A stretch of 64,000 bases of DNA from Prochlorococcus sp. AG-355-I04 (lineage in GTDB: Bacteria; Cyanobacteriota; Cyanobacteriia; PCC-6307; Cyanobiaceae), in assembly GCA_003280915.1 (NCBI GenBank), contig QCDL01000005.1, forward strand, positions 40,499-104,498. Direction: 5' to 3'. The notes under the pieces were generated by a model. That model searched no databases. It was given only the letters and a program-made list of their open reading frames with translations, and had not been told where the DNA came from. Made by a program: the position numbers and the translations under genes. Positions 21,755 through 31,428 of the stretch are shown in pieces. Each line of letters starts with the position of its first letter. Position 1 is the first letter of the stretch.

Positions 21755-21937
21755 CTAATCTAATTCCTTTTTTGGTTTTGTATTGATACTAGAAGTTCCC
21801 TTAGCAGCAGAAACAAAGAAAAAGAAGCCTACAATTCCTGATATACCAAATATCGCAGCCAAAGGATCAAAAGTGAAAGAAAACATAGAATTTATAAAAT
21901 CAAGATAAATAATAGTTTTTGAATCAAAATTGTACAA
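21755..21937 (-). CDS. Small membrane protein (likely internal Met start at MFSFTFDPLAAIFG)
   Basis: Hydrophobic DPLAAIFGISGIVGFFFFVSAAKG. Confidence 0.6.
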   Translation of the reverse strand: MYNFDSKTIIYLDFINSMFSFTFDPLAAIFGISGIVGFFFFVSAAKGTSSINTKPKKELD

Positions 21938-22167
21938 TTATTGTTAAGTATAAAAAATAACAATAACGCGATTCATTATGTCATTATTAGTTTCTCATAA
22001 GGATCAACAAAATTATTATTCACATTCATATTGAAGAATAAAAATATCAATAAATACTAAAGATTTATTCGTGCGACATAGCAAAGTTTAAAAAATATTT
22101 ATAGAAATATTGAATAACACTTCCCGAAGCATCCACAATTGTTGTTTCTTTAGATTAATATCAATCC

Positions 22168-22347
22168 ATGACAGAATTTTACTCAGCCTCTTCAGCAGTA
22201 AGTCCTTTTACGGTAATATTATGGTGTCTTTATCCAATAGCTGTACTTGTAATCATTGAGTTACTACTAGGGGGTGGATTTGATGATGATAACGATGACC
22301 AAGATGGAGGAATGCTTATACCTGCTTACTCTAGATCTGACGTTTGA
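22168..22347 (+). CDS. Small protein, 59 aa, TM plus acidic DDDNDDQDGGMLIPAY tail
   Basis: Manual: MTEFYSASSAVSPFTVILWCLYPIAVLVIIELLLGGGFDDDNDDQDGGMLIPAYSRSDV. Confidence 0.7.
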   Translation: MTEFYSASSAVSPFTVILWCLYPIAVLVIIELLLGGGFDDDNDDQDGGMLIPAYSRSDV

Positions 22348-22393
22348 AATTTTTAAGATTTTAAATTACAATCTTTGAAAAAATTTCAGAAAA

Positions 22394-22534
22394 TTGATTA
22401 GCAATATTGATACAACTCATATATCCTTAATTACACTCACCATTCTTATCATTTCCTCTCTGTCTTGGCTTGTCTTGAGAACTCTTAAAGAAGGTAGAAA
22501 AGCTTTAAAAGATATAAATAAGCATAAATCGTAA
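22394..22534 (+). CDS. Possible small TM protein with TTG start
   Basis: Manual: (M)ISNIDTTHISLITLTILIISSLSWLVLRTLKEGRKALKDINKHKS. Confidence 0.35.
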   Translation: MISNIDTTHISLITLTILIISSLSWLVLRTLKEGRKALKDINKHKS

Positions 22535-22646
22535 AAAACTTAAATAAATACTAGAATTTGAAGGATTACTAAGTTAAACAACTACAAATTCATAGTTGTT
22601 CTTTTTTGTGACGGGGCTCTCCTTCTAATTACTTTAATAAATAAAA

Positions 22647-22742
22647 ATGCATCTAAATTCTTTACTTTATATTTGTTCTATATCTTTATTCATTTATATA
22701 ATGGCGCTATTTTGGAGAGACTTGCCAAATCAAAAAAAGTAA
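22647..22742 (+). CDS. Possible small TM protein, 31 aa
   Basis: Manual: MHLNSLLYICSISLFIYIMALFWRDLPNQKK. Confidence 0.4.
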   Translation: MHLNSLLYICSISLFIYIMALFWRDLPNQKK

Positions 22743-22820
22743 ATACTTAATATTAAATTTATTGCTTATTGAAATCAATTGAGTTATTAATTAAATATTG
22801 GATTTAATTTTTTTATATAA

Positions 22821-22985
22821 ATGCTGAAAGAATCTTCAAATAACAATAACAAAAATATATTCTCAGAGAATACAAGTATTGCAAAAGAAAAGATGATTTG
22901 CAAAGACGGATTCTGTTCATTACCAAATATAGATGAGATCCCAAAACAAGATTCAAATGATATGAATTTATTTGATCCTATTTAG
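22821..22985 (+). CDS. Small protein, 54 aa, CKDGFCSLPN motif
   Basis: Manual: MLKESSNNNNKNIFSENTSIAKEKMICKDGFCSLPNIDEIPKQDSNDMNLFDPI. Confidence 0.6.
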   Translation: MLKESSNNNNKNIFSENTSIAKEKMICKDGFCSLPNIDEIPKQDSNDMNLFDPI

Positions 22986-23053
22986 TAAATAAATAATTTT
23001 TTGATAAATTAAAGATTAAATTGATAATGTTAAATTCTTTGAATTTTTAATTT

Positions 23054-23389
23054 ATGCTTAATGACTTTTTAAACGCATATAAAGAGTTTTGGATTAAAGC
23101 TACAGAGTTCAAAGGATTCACATCTCGATCGGACTGGTGGTTGGTTCAACTAGCGAATCTTATAATTTCTATCCTAACTATCCCAATATTTTTAAAAACG
23201 TTTGGTTTTAATGCATATGGATTAGTTTGTATTATTCCTCAAATAGCTATTGATATAAGAAGAATCAGAGATTTTGGAAAAGATTGGAAATGGATTTTTA
23301 TTAATTTAGTACCTATCTTCGGATGGATATTGTGGTTCATTTGGTTAGGTTTTGGTAAGACAGGTAATGGAAAAAATAAACTTATATAG
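23054..23389 (+). CDS. DUF805 membrane protein
   Basis: FKGFTSRSDWWLVQL...IRRIRDFGKDWKWIFINLVPIFGWILWFIWLGFGKTG. Confidence 0.9.
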   Translation: MLNDFLNAYKEFWIKATEFKGFTSRSDWWLVQLANLIISILTIPIFLKTFGFNAYGLVCIIPQIAIDIRRIRDFGKDWKWIFINLVPIFGWILWFIWLGFGKTGNGKNKLI

Positions 23390-23392
23390 AAA

Positions 23393-23719
23393 TTAACCCT
23401 TTATTTTTTTTCTTTTTTTAAAATCTACAAATCTTATCTTATTTCTTAATTCTATTTGTTTTTCAAGAATTCTAAACACATGCATCTCGCATTCGGTTAA
23501 TTTAAGAAACTGATCGAGTGTATCTTTATCTTCTTCATCAAAATCTTCAAAAACTTCTGAAATAGCAATACTATTTGTAGAAATAAAATCCTCTGCAACA
23601 TCTAGTGGATTCTTACCTGATTCAAAATCCAGAAAAGCTTCATAAGAATTAAGTTCTCTCGTTAACCATTTAAACCATGGTTCATTTTTATTATGTTTTT
23701 TATTTTTGATTTTCTTCAT
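23393..23719 (-). CDS. Hypothetical protein; paralog of 12803..13069
   Basis: See shared motif; 108 aa. Confidence 0.75.
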   Translation of the reverse strand: MKKIKNKKHNKNEPWFKWLTRELNSYEAFLDFESGKNPLDVAEDFISTNSIAISEVFEDFDEEDKDTLDQFLKLTECEMHVFRILEKQIELRNKIRFVDFKKRKKIKG

Positions 23720-23934
23720 GAAAAAATTTTTACTAGTTTAATCATTATTAGTTATTGATTCTTTGACAGCTGTACAATTACTTATTTTAAAAACTTATTT
23801 ATAAAATTTATTTATAAACCTTATTTATTACAAAAAAACCAGCATAATTGACCATAAAACTACTTAAAGAATAAGTATTTATTACTCATTATTTTCTCTA
23901 TAAGATAGCTAACATTAGTTTTTAATAAAGTACA

Positions 23935-24153
23935 TTGTCAATTCCATTTTATGACTTTCCTTCATCTCCAATTTTAATAATTGGTGCTCTTGGTATTGCA
24001 GTAGCAATAGCAGTTTTTATTGTTTCTTACCAAAAATATTTCAATTCTCCTTTGAACAGAGAGCTTGCAGAAAAGAAAAAAAGCCTAATTAAGGAACAAA
24101 AAGAATTAAATGAAAGATTAGAAAAAATAGAACAAGATTTAAAAAATTTATAA
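23935..24153 (+). CDS. Small membrane protein, TTG start
   Basis: 72 aa: TM followed by coiled coil. Confidence 0.55.
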   Translation: MSIPFYDFPSSPILIIGALGIAVAIAVFIVSYQKYFNSPLNRELAEKKKSLIKEQKELNERLEKIEQDLKNL

Positions 24154-24237
24154 AAAATTTCTCTTATATAAATGAGTTAATGATCTCGAATCCAAGATCA
24201 ATTTTTTTTTAAAAGGAATTATGGTCTATAAAGAGTT

Positions 24238-24393
24238 ATGGATAAAGATCATCTTATTGAATTAATTTCAAATAGCCTGCTTTACGATAGTAAAGATTCA
24301 GAATCAATTAGGAATCTTTGTGATTTTAAAAATTACTTAGAAAAGTTGAATTTAGAGCAATTAAGAACTATGTCAAAAGAATTTATTCTTTAG
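24238..24393 (+). CDS. Small protein, 51 aa
   Basis: Manual: MDKDHLIELISNSLLYDSKDSESIRNLCDFKNYLEKLNLEQLRTMSKEFIL. Confidence 0.5.
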   Translation: MDKDHLIELISNSLLYDSKDSESIRNLCDFKNYLEKLNLEQLRTMSKEFIL

Positions 24394-24468
24394 TACTATA
24401 ATTACAAATATTTTTTTAAAAATAAATACTTTTTGGAAATTGTTATTTTATTTAAAAATTAAAGAAAT

Positions 24469-25575
24469 ATGCCAGAAATAAATAGAAGTGAATTTTTAAT
24501 CAAGCCATTTCTAAAGAGAAACAACTTTAGGGCTTTCTATCAAATTATTTCAACCATCTGCCCAATAATTTCTATTTGGTTAATCGTTTACCAAATAATA
24601 AATCAACCTTTTTCAATATTTATAAAAGCATTTTTACTGATACCTATTATTTTTCTCCTTACTCTTTTCTCTTCTAGAACATTCTCATTAATGCATGATT
24701 GCGGTCATAATTCTCTTTTTACAAAACGAAAATTAAACCGCTTTTTTGGATTTTTACTTGGATTGGTTAATGGCATTCCCCAGAAGTCTTGGTCAATTGA
24801 TCATGCATTTCATCATAGGAATAATGGAAATTGGGAAATTTACAAAGGTCCGATAGATGTTTTAAGTCTTGAAAACTATAATTCCCTTTCAAAAAGAGAG
24901 CAAATATTTTATAAAATAAGTCGAAATTGGATGATGCTTTTCCCTGGCGGGTTTTTTTACTTAGTTTTAAAACCTAGATTAGGGCTGGTTATTATTATTT
25001 TTAATTTTACTAGAGATATATTGGAAGAAACTTTTATCAAAATAAAAAACAGAGAAATTCGTCAAATTCTATTTATTAATTCAAGAGTCAAACCACCTTT
25101 TTCTGATTATGGAGATAATTTCAGTGAACTATGTGAATTAATAATCAATAACATAGTAGTAATAATAGGATGGACTTTTATGTGTAAATGGTTGGGTTTG
25201 GTTTTTTTCTTATCATTTTATTCCATGATGTTAACCTTATCAGCAGCAATTTTAATATGTGTTTTTTTCGTACAACATAACTATGAGAATGCATATGCTA
25301 AAAATACAAGAAATTGGGATCTTATCGATGGAGCGATTTTAGGTAGTAGCAATTTAGATATCCCTGATTGGCTAAATTGGTTTTTAGCAGACATATCCTT
25401 CCACAGCATTCATCACCTCTCTGAGAGAATACCAAATTACAACTTAAGAGCTTGTCACAAAGCAAACATTCATTTGCTCCAACAATCAAAGTTCTTAAAA
25501 TTAAGCGATTTCTCTAAGTGCTTCAAATATATTATTTGGGATAACAAAAATGAAAAATTAATTCCAATAAGTTAA
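24469..25575 (+). CDS. Fatty-acid desaturase family protein
   Basis: Histidine boxes HDCGHNSLF, HAFHHRNN, HSIHH. Confidence 0.88.
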   Translation: MPEINRSEFLIKPFLKRNNFRAFYQIISTICPIISIWLIVYQIINQPFSIFIKAFLLIPIIFLLTLFSSRTFSLMHDCGHNSLFTKRKLNRFFGFLLGLVNGIPQKSWSIDHAFHHRNNGNWEIYKGPIDVLSLENYNSLSKREQIFYKISRNWMMLFPGGFFYLVLKPRLGLVIIIFNFTRDILEETFIKIKNREIRQILFINSRVKPPFSDYGDNFSELCELIINNIVVIIGWTFMCKWLGLVFFLSFYSMMLTLSAAILICVFFVQHNYENAYAKNTRNWDLIDGAILGSSNLDIPDWLNWFLADISFHSIHHLSERIPNYNLRACHKANIHLLQQSKFLKLSDFSKCFKYIIWDNKNEKLIPIS

Positions 25576-25578
25576 TAG

Positions 25579-25731
25579 CTAATTAAACCTTCTTCTCAAT
25601 TTTCTTTTTAAAGGAATACTGCTATATGCATGAGTACCAATAGATGGAGGCACGTCATTCTTTAAAGGATGCATAAAAGCATTTGCCATACTCTCTAACA
25701 TTTTCGAAAGCCAATTAATTACTGATTTCAT
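25579..25731 (-). CDS. Small protein, 50 aa
   Basis: Manual: MKSVINWLSKMLESMANAFMHPLKNDVPPSIGTHAYSSIPLKRKLRRRFN. Confidence 0.6.
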   Translation of the reverse strand: MKSVINWLSKMLESMANAFMHPLKNDVPPSIGTHAYSSIPLKRKLRRRFN

Positions 25732-26019
25732 TTGAAAACCTAAAAGTGCACTTTTATATCATCTAACTAAATTATTAAAAAGTAAATCAGTCTTTATGCT
25801 GATTTTTTTGGAAGATTACGTTATAAATGATTATTAAATAATCAAAATTATTGTTTCCAATATTCTTATAAAAGAAGTTTATTATTGTCTTTTTAAAGTT
25901 AAACCAAATGCAAAATAAATTTAGGGAATAATACTTATTTTTTCTAATTAACTTAATAAATTAAATTATTGAACATAATTTTATGCTATATCTCTATTCC
26001 AAATAAATCTAAAATTATT

Positions 26020-26178
26020 ATGAATAATTCATTTGTTTCTACAAACCAGGATACAGAAATAGATTCTATTAATTCATATTTTGAGTGTATTACTGAATGC
26101 AGTATTTTGAATGGCCATCAAGAATGTATTACTCGTTGTGTAGAGGTTCATTTAAAGGGGGGGGATCAAAATGAATAA
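26020..26178 (+). CDS. Small cysteine-rich protein with paired CX3C (internal Met of ORF 25969..26178)
   Basis: FECITECSILNGHQECITRCVE. Confidence 0.55.
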   Translation: MNNSFVSTNQDTEIDSINSYFECITECSILNGHQECITRCVEVHLKGGDQNE

Positions 26179-26323
26179 AAAAAATTCACCTCAAAGGAAA
26201 ACTACTTTAAAATGGAACTCTAATGGAGAGCTCTCAGAAATTGATATGTTGAGAATTTTAGAAAAGATATCTTCTAACGAGCTTAATAAATGTAAATTAA
26301 CATGCGATTCTGATCAAATTTAA
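26171..26323 (+). CDS. Small protein, 50 aa, overlapping the preceding ORF
   Basis: Manual: MNKKNSPQRKTTLKWNSNGELSEIDMLRILEKISSNELNKCKLTCDSDQI. Confidence 0.5.
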   Translation: MNKKNSPQRKTTLKWNSNGELSEIDMLRILEKISSNELNKCKLTCDSDQI

Positions 26324-26460
26324 AAAATTTTTTTCAAAAATTTTTCCAATGTTGCTGATAAAAAGCAGCTTATGGGTTTTTTGTAAGATCTCAATTTTAA
26401 TTAACTAGATCAATCTAGATTAAAACATTTTAACAACATCTTAGGTTTTAATTTAAAAAA

Positions 26461-26601
26461 TTAATTTTTAGAACTCCTACCTTTTTTAAAGAATGTTTTA
26501 CTAACTTCTTTTTTTGTTAGTTGAATCGGTTTTATTAATCCTGAATCACCATGAGTTGGACAATAATAAGTCATAAGCATCCACTTTTTTTCTTCATCCA
26601 T
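26461..26601 (-). CDS. Small protein, 46 aa
   Basis: Manual: MDEEKKWMLMTYYCPTHGDSGLIKPIQLTKKEVSKTFFKKGRSSKN. Confidence 0.55.
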   Translation of the reverse strand: MDEEKKWMLMTYYCPTHGDSGLIKPIQLTKKEVSKTFFKKGRSSKN

Positions 26602-26787
26602 AAGAAATCTTTTAAATAATGATTAAGTTTTTAAGACGGATTATGAAAAAACTGATTTTTTTTAATCTTTTTTTCTTTTTTACTTAATAATTTATAAAAA
26701 TTTTGATTCTATTCTCACTAAATAGATATAAATACGCATTTCTTTTAAGAAAAATCCTGCTATTTTTTGGTAAATTCAAAATTATTC

Positions 26788-26919
26788 ATGTCTCTAGAAT
26801 CTATATTGATGGTAGTTGCTCCAATCTGTCTTTTTACAGTGGGAGTGATTGTTTTACCTATTCTAGTAAAACCACGTAAACAATCTGGTTTGCCTAAGAG
26901 GTATATACGCGGTCTTTAA
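26788..26919 (+). CDS. Small TM protein, 43 aa
   Basis: Manual: MSLESILMVVAPICLFTVGVIVLPILVKPRKQSGLPKRYIRGL. Confidence 0.55.
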   Translation: MSLESILMVVAPICLFTVGVIVLPILVKPRKQSGLPKRYIRGL

Positions 26920-27155
26920 GTTAATTAAGTTTTAAAGAAGAGCAAAGACTATCACTAAAAATTAAATTGATAAATATAAAGATTGGGATAGGATACGACA
27001 AAATTGTCTGGCACAATTAACTTTTTTTGAAGATGAAATTAAAATCTTAAAAACTTTATAGAAAAAATTATAAATTCTTTTCATTATAAGATCGATTGAT
27101 GAATGGTAGGATATATAAATTCACTATTATTTAACAAAATTCTTAAACAAAAAAT

Positions 27156-28322
27156 TTGAGTAATATAAAATTTTCAGGTCTTCAAGGCCAAGCGCTTGTA
27201 ATAGAGGATAAAGATATTCCAAGCATAAAAGAATTTCAGGATGTTATTCCAAATAACTACTTTAAGTGCAATACCAAAACTTCTTTGAGGTATCTTTTAC
27301 AATCAGCTTTAATCCAATCATTAGTAGTTGCGCTAGGGTTATATATCCCATTTACCCCAAATATGATCCCAATTTGGATTATTTACGCTTTACTATCAGG
27401 TACCACTGCAATGGGATTTTGGGTAATTGCTCATGAATGTGGGCATGGAGCATTCTCTAAAAACAAGACATTGGAATCTTTAATTGGTTATTTACTACAT
27501 TCATTACTTTTAGTGCCTTATTTTTCTTGGCAGCGTTCTCATGCAGTTCATCATCGATTCACAAATAACATAACTAATGGAGAAACTCACGTCCCTTTAG
27601 TCATTAAAGGGAATGGACGTACAGAAAAAGTTGGCGGAGAAAAAGAATTACATTTTTCAAATTCCTTAGGTAAGAAAAATTATGGAATTCTTCAACTTGT
27701 TTTACATCTAATATTTGGCTGGCCTGCTTATTTACTTACCGGAAGTACAGGAGGTGTTAAATATGGAACTTCAAATCATTTTTGGCCAATTAAACCATTT
27801 TCTAAAGCATTATGGCCATCAACCTGGACCAAGAAAGTTTGGTTATCAGATATCGGTGTAGGTTTGACATTATTGAGCATTGTTTATTTAGTTTTCAAGT
27901 ATGGATTATTTCCAGTAATTGCTCTATATTTTGGTCCTTTATTAGTGGTTAATTGTTGGTTAGTAGTTTATACATGGCTTCATCATACAGATTCAGATGT
28001 ACCTCATCTTTCAAACACGGAATTTTCCTTTATGAGAGGAGCATTTCTGTCTATTGACAGGCCTTACGGCAAAGTCCTTAATTTTCTTCACCATAATATA
28101 GGTTCCAGCCATGTCGTTCATCATGTGTGTCCAACGATCCCTCATTATCATGCAAAAAAGGCAACTGTCTTTATTAAAAAAGCCTTTAAAAAAGCATATC
28201 TTTTTAATCCTGATCCGATACACAAAGCTCTATGGAATATTGCTTGCAATTGCGTTGCCGTTAAGTCAGACATCAAAAGGGGAAGATACATATGGCAATC
28301 TTCATACAAAATCATTGATTAA
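27156..28322 (+). CDS. Fatty-acid desaturase (delta-12/omega-3 like), TTG start
   Basis: Boxes HECGHGAF, HAVHHRFTNN, HVVHH; 388 aa. Confidence 0.9.
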   Translation: MSNIKFSGLQGQALVIEDKDIPSIKEFQDVIPNNYFKCNTKTSLRYLLQSALIQSLVVALGLYIPFTPNMIPIWIIYALLSGTTAMGFWVIAHECGHGAFSKNKTLESLIGYLLHSLLLVPYFSWQRSHAVHHRFTNNITNGETHVPLVIKGNGRTEKVGGEKELHFSNSLGKKNYGILQLVLHLIFGWPAYLLTGSTGGVKYGTSNHFWPIKPFSKALWPSTWTKKVWLSDIGVGLTLLSIVYLVFKYGLFPVIALYFGPLLVVNCWLVVYTWLHHTDSDVPHLSNTEFSFMRGAFLSIDRPYGKVLNFLHHNIGSSHVVHHVCPTIPHYHAKKATVFIKKAFKKAYLFNPDPIHKALWNIACNCVAVKSDIKRGRYIWQSSYKIID

Positions 28323-28438
28323 AAACACAATAAGCATTAATTCTTTATCACATTAATTTACGCAAATCTGAAAAGAATATAAAAGAATTAATAATAACAA
28401 ATTTTCCATCTTAGAAAATACCTAAATTAATTAATGCT

Positions 28439-28600
28439 ATGAGTGGTGACAATTTGCATGGAAAGCAACCAATTAAATTTTATTCGGAAAAAATAACACT
28501 GACAAAAATTGAATTATTAGAAAGGCAGTTGAGTTTGGGCGAAAAAATTTCAGATTTAGATCAAAAGCATAAAGAATGGAGCAAAAGATTATCAAGTTGA
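28439..28600 (+). CDS. Small protein, 53 aa
   Basis: Manual: MSGDNLHGKQPIKFYSEKITLTKIELLERQLSLGEKISDLDQKHKEWSKRLSS. Confidence 0.55.
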   Translation: MSGDNLHGKQPIKFYSEKITLTKIELLERQLSLGEKISDLDQKHKEWSKRLSS

Positions 28601-28651
28601 TCATCTTATATGATGAATTTTAATAAACTATTGATATTTATAATTGAATTA

Positions 28652-29269
28652 TCAAGAGACTTTTCTGTAAATTATTGAAAAATTATTTGCAGGCATCCTA
28701 ATAATATTTTCTTGAGAAAAACCATTTTTCTTACTCTCATCACAAACTTCCTCAAGGTTTTTAATACCCCAAAGATCATTTTGCATTTTTAATGAATTAT
28801 CGAAAAAATAATTACTTTCACTAGTATGCTTATTACTAATTTTAAATGGTCCATACAAAATCAAAAATTTCCCCTTATTGAGTAATTTTCCTGACTCTCT
28901 AAAGAGTGCTACAGTACATGACCACTGTGCTACATGAATCATATTTATAGAAACTATTCCTTGCAAAGAATGAGCTAAACTCATTGGAATTTTCCAAGGA
29001 GTTATTTCTACATCAATCTCAAGAGGTTGGGGCATTTTCTTAGTTAAGTCTTCATACTCAATCCAAGAACTTATACTTTTTCTATGCACCAACTCTGGAT
29101 CACTTGTCTGCCAAATTATTTCAGGAAAGCGTTTTTGAAAAACTACTCCATGTTCACCGCTTCCACTCCCGATTTCCAATACTGAACCTTTTTTTACAAT
29201 TTTGGATAGTACATCGCCAATGCAGTCTCTATTTCTTTGAGTTGCGGAGAAGAAAAGTCTATTATCCAA
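28652..29269 (-). CDS. DUF938-type SAM-dependent methyltransferase
   Basis: FFSATQRNRDCIGDVL, VLEIGSGSGEHGVVFQKRFP. Confidence 0.9.
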   Translation of the reverse strand: MDNRLFFSATQRNRDCIGDVLSKIVKKGSVLEIGSGSGEHGVVFQKRFPEIIWQTSDPELVHRKSISSWIEYEDLTKKMPQPLEIDVEITPWKIPMSLAHSLQGIVSINMIHVAQWSCTVALFRESGKLLNKGKFLILYGPFKISNKHTSESNYFFDNSLKMQNDLWGIKNLEEVCDESKKNGFSQENIIRMPANNFSIIYRKVS

Positions 29270-29318
29270 AATTAAAAATTGGGCCCCTCCCTAAAAACAA
29301 TAATTCTAAAATCCTTTA

Positions 29319-29483
29319 TTATTTAACCTTTCTCAATTTAGGAGTCGTGAAAAACATTATTTTAAGGCTAAAGAATAATATTGAAATTGTAAGAGCAGGC
29401 AAGATATAAAGTATTAAATCGGAACTCAATAGAGAAGGAATCTTTCCAAAAATTAAATGCATGTAGTAAGTTTCTAATGACAT
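29319..29483 (-). CDS. Small TM protein, 54 aa
   Basis: Manual: MSLETYYMHLIFGKIPSLLSSDLILYILPALTISILFFSLKIMFFTTPKLRKVK. Confidence 0.45.
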   Translation of the reverse strand: MSLETYYMHLIFGKIPSLLSSDLILYILPALTISILFFSLKIMFFTTPKLRKVK

Positions 29484-29568
29484 AAATTTATAAATATATC
29501 TAATTTATTAATAGCAATTATTTTAATTCTAAAAAACTTCTTCAGTCAAAAACAAAAATTCTTAAGAA

Positions 29569-29600
29569 AGAGTCAGCCTGTATCCCTACTAGCTGACTCT
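29569..29600 (+). terminator. Strong stem-loop, possible terminator
   Basis: AGAGTCAGC...GCTGACTCT, 9-bp perfect stem; no clear U-run. Confidence 0.45.
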
Positions 29601-29844
29601 ATATATATAGTAATTTAATTTACCCTTTAATGAGGATATACCTCTAAAAAAATAAGGTGAAAAGCTTATATTTTTTTTTAAAATTAAAAAAAATCAGAGC
29701 AACAACAAGAACACTTATAATGTATATTTCGGCACATAAATGTAGCAGTTTTTAATTTTTCCTGACAAATGAGGGGGATAAATCCCTATTTCTTTACATT
29801 ATTAAATAAATATGTTATATTTATTAACAAATTATTAAAAAAAA

Positions 29845-29952
29845 ATGACTCCAGAAGCAGAACGTTTTAACGGATGGGCAGCAATGTTAGGTTTCGTTGC
29901 CGCAGTGGGTGCCTATGTTACGACAGGTCAAATTATCCCAGGCTGGTTCTAA
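29845..29952 (+). CDS. hli: High light inducible protein, 35 aa
   Basis: Manual: MTPEAERFNGWAAMLGFVAAVGAYVTTGQIIPGWF. Confidence 0.93.
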   Translation: MTPEAERFNGWAAMLGFVAAVGAYVTTGQIIPGWF

Positions 29953-30092
29953 TGAAAAATAAAGAACCCAAAACCGTCGAAAAAGAAAAAATCGTGGCAG
30001 AAAAGCTTAATGGTAGATTTGCAATGTTAGGTTTTATTGCTCTAATTGGAGCCTATTTAACTACAGGTCAGATTATCCCTGGTTTTATCTAA
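29952..30092 (+). CDS. hli: High light inducible protein, 46 aa (ORF track start 29874 is not the real start)
   Basis: MKNKEPKTVEKEKIVAEKLNGRFAMLGFIALIGAYLTTGQIIPGFI; start overlaps preceding stop (TAATG). Confidence 0.93.
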   Translation: MKNKEPKTVEKEKIVAEKLNGRFAMLGFIALIGAYLTTGQIIPGFI

Positions 30093-30549
30093 AAAATATT
30101 TTTTTTTTATTAAGAGTTGAATTTATATCAAATTTAACTCTTTTTTATTATTTATATTGAATGTCTTTAATTAATAAGGTCTTGAAAAATCAATCATCCT
30201 AAATCGAATTTAAACAATATTCTATAAATCATTATAAATCTATAAAGCAATAATAAAAATTTAAATTTACTTCTCTTTATATCTAAAACCATATTCATGT
30301 CACATTAGCAACTATATAAAGGAAGTATTATTTTGATTTTTTTACTCATTTATAATAAAACAATATTCGGTCCAATTAAAAAACTATCTTAAAGAATTAA
30401 TTTACCTACATTAAAAGACAAAGACATAAAATTACTAAACTTTAAAAATCTAATAAAAATAAGAATATTAATTTGATTATTTTTCTTCTTTAAGACTTAA
30501 ATTTAAAATTTAAATTGATGCTATCTTTATTAGGATAATTTGGAGAACT

Positions 30550-30678
30550 ATGAGAGTAAAGCTTGAGCCTGAAACGGCCTTTATAGGCAAAAAATTTGCA
30601 TATTTATTCCTTTGCATAATATTTGGACTTAATGCCTTAACGTTTACTTGGTTTTTTTTATTCTCAAATTTGAAATAA
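30550..30678 (+). CDS. Small TM protein, 42 aa
   Basis: Manual: MRVKLEPETAFIGKKFAYLFLCIIFGLNALTFTWFFLFSNLK. Confidence 0.55.
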   Translation: MRVKLEPETAFIGKKFAYLFLCIIFGLNALTFTWFFLFSNLK

Positions 30679-30790
30679 AAGAAGTTATATGCTGAAATTT
30701 TATTTAATTACATTAAATTTAAAATTTACTATTTAATAAACCAATATCTTGCCCTATTGGCAAAACAATATAAAGTAAGAAATCAAAGTA

Positions 30791-30997
30791 TTAAAAAATT
30801 CCTGGAATTATTTGTCCAGTTGTTATGTAAGCGCCTAATAATGCTACGAAACCGACCATAGCCCATCTACCATTTACTTTTTCTGCGTTTTGAGGATATC
30901 CATCGTAAGATACAGATTCATCAATATATGGTCTTGTTTCTGATGGAAACATATTTTGTCTGCCACCTGATTCTGTTGTAACTCCTGATTTCGTCAT
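30791..30997 (-). CDS. hli: High light inducible protein, 68 aa
   Basis: AEKVNGRWAMVGFVALLGAYITTGQIIPGIF. Confidence 0.95.
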   Translation of the reverse strand: MTKSGVTTESGGRQNMFPSETRPYIDESVSYDGYPQNAEKVNGRWAMVGFVALLGAYITTGQIIPGIF

Positions 30998-31428
30998 TTA
31001 AAAAAATTAATTGTAAATTAAACTAACATATTTATTAACTTATGTAAACCAAAACCCTTAAATAATTTATTTCTGAGTGTTCAGGAGTAAATATGTGACA
31101 TTTTTGTTTAAGAAATAGCAGAAAGCAGAGATTTTCAAATGATTTATTATCTTCAAATTCACAGAAAAGTAGCAAATTAAGCATTTATACCCACACTAAG
31201 TAATTTTACTCAGTAGAATATTCACAGCATTTAGGAAGTGCTTAGCTGGTTAGTATCAGAAGTTCTGGATTAACCAAGTCGTCATGAGCTTGCCGTTGGG
31301 ATACTGCAAGCTCTTTCAATTTTAAAGCATTTAAAAAAACAAACGATTAAAAATAATTTTTTTTATTAACAATAAATATGTCATAAAATGAATTTATTGC
31401 TAAATAAAAAATAGAAATAAAGAAAGAT

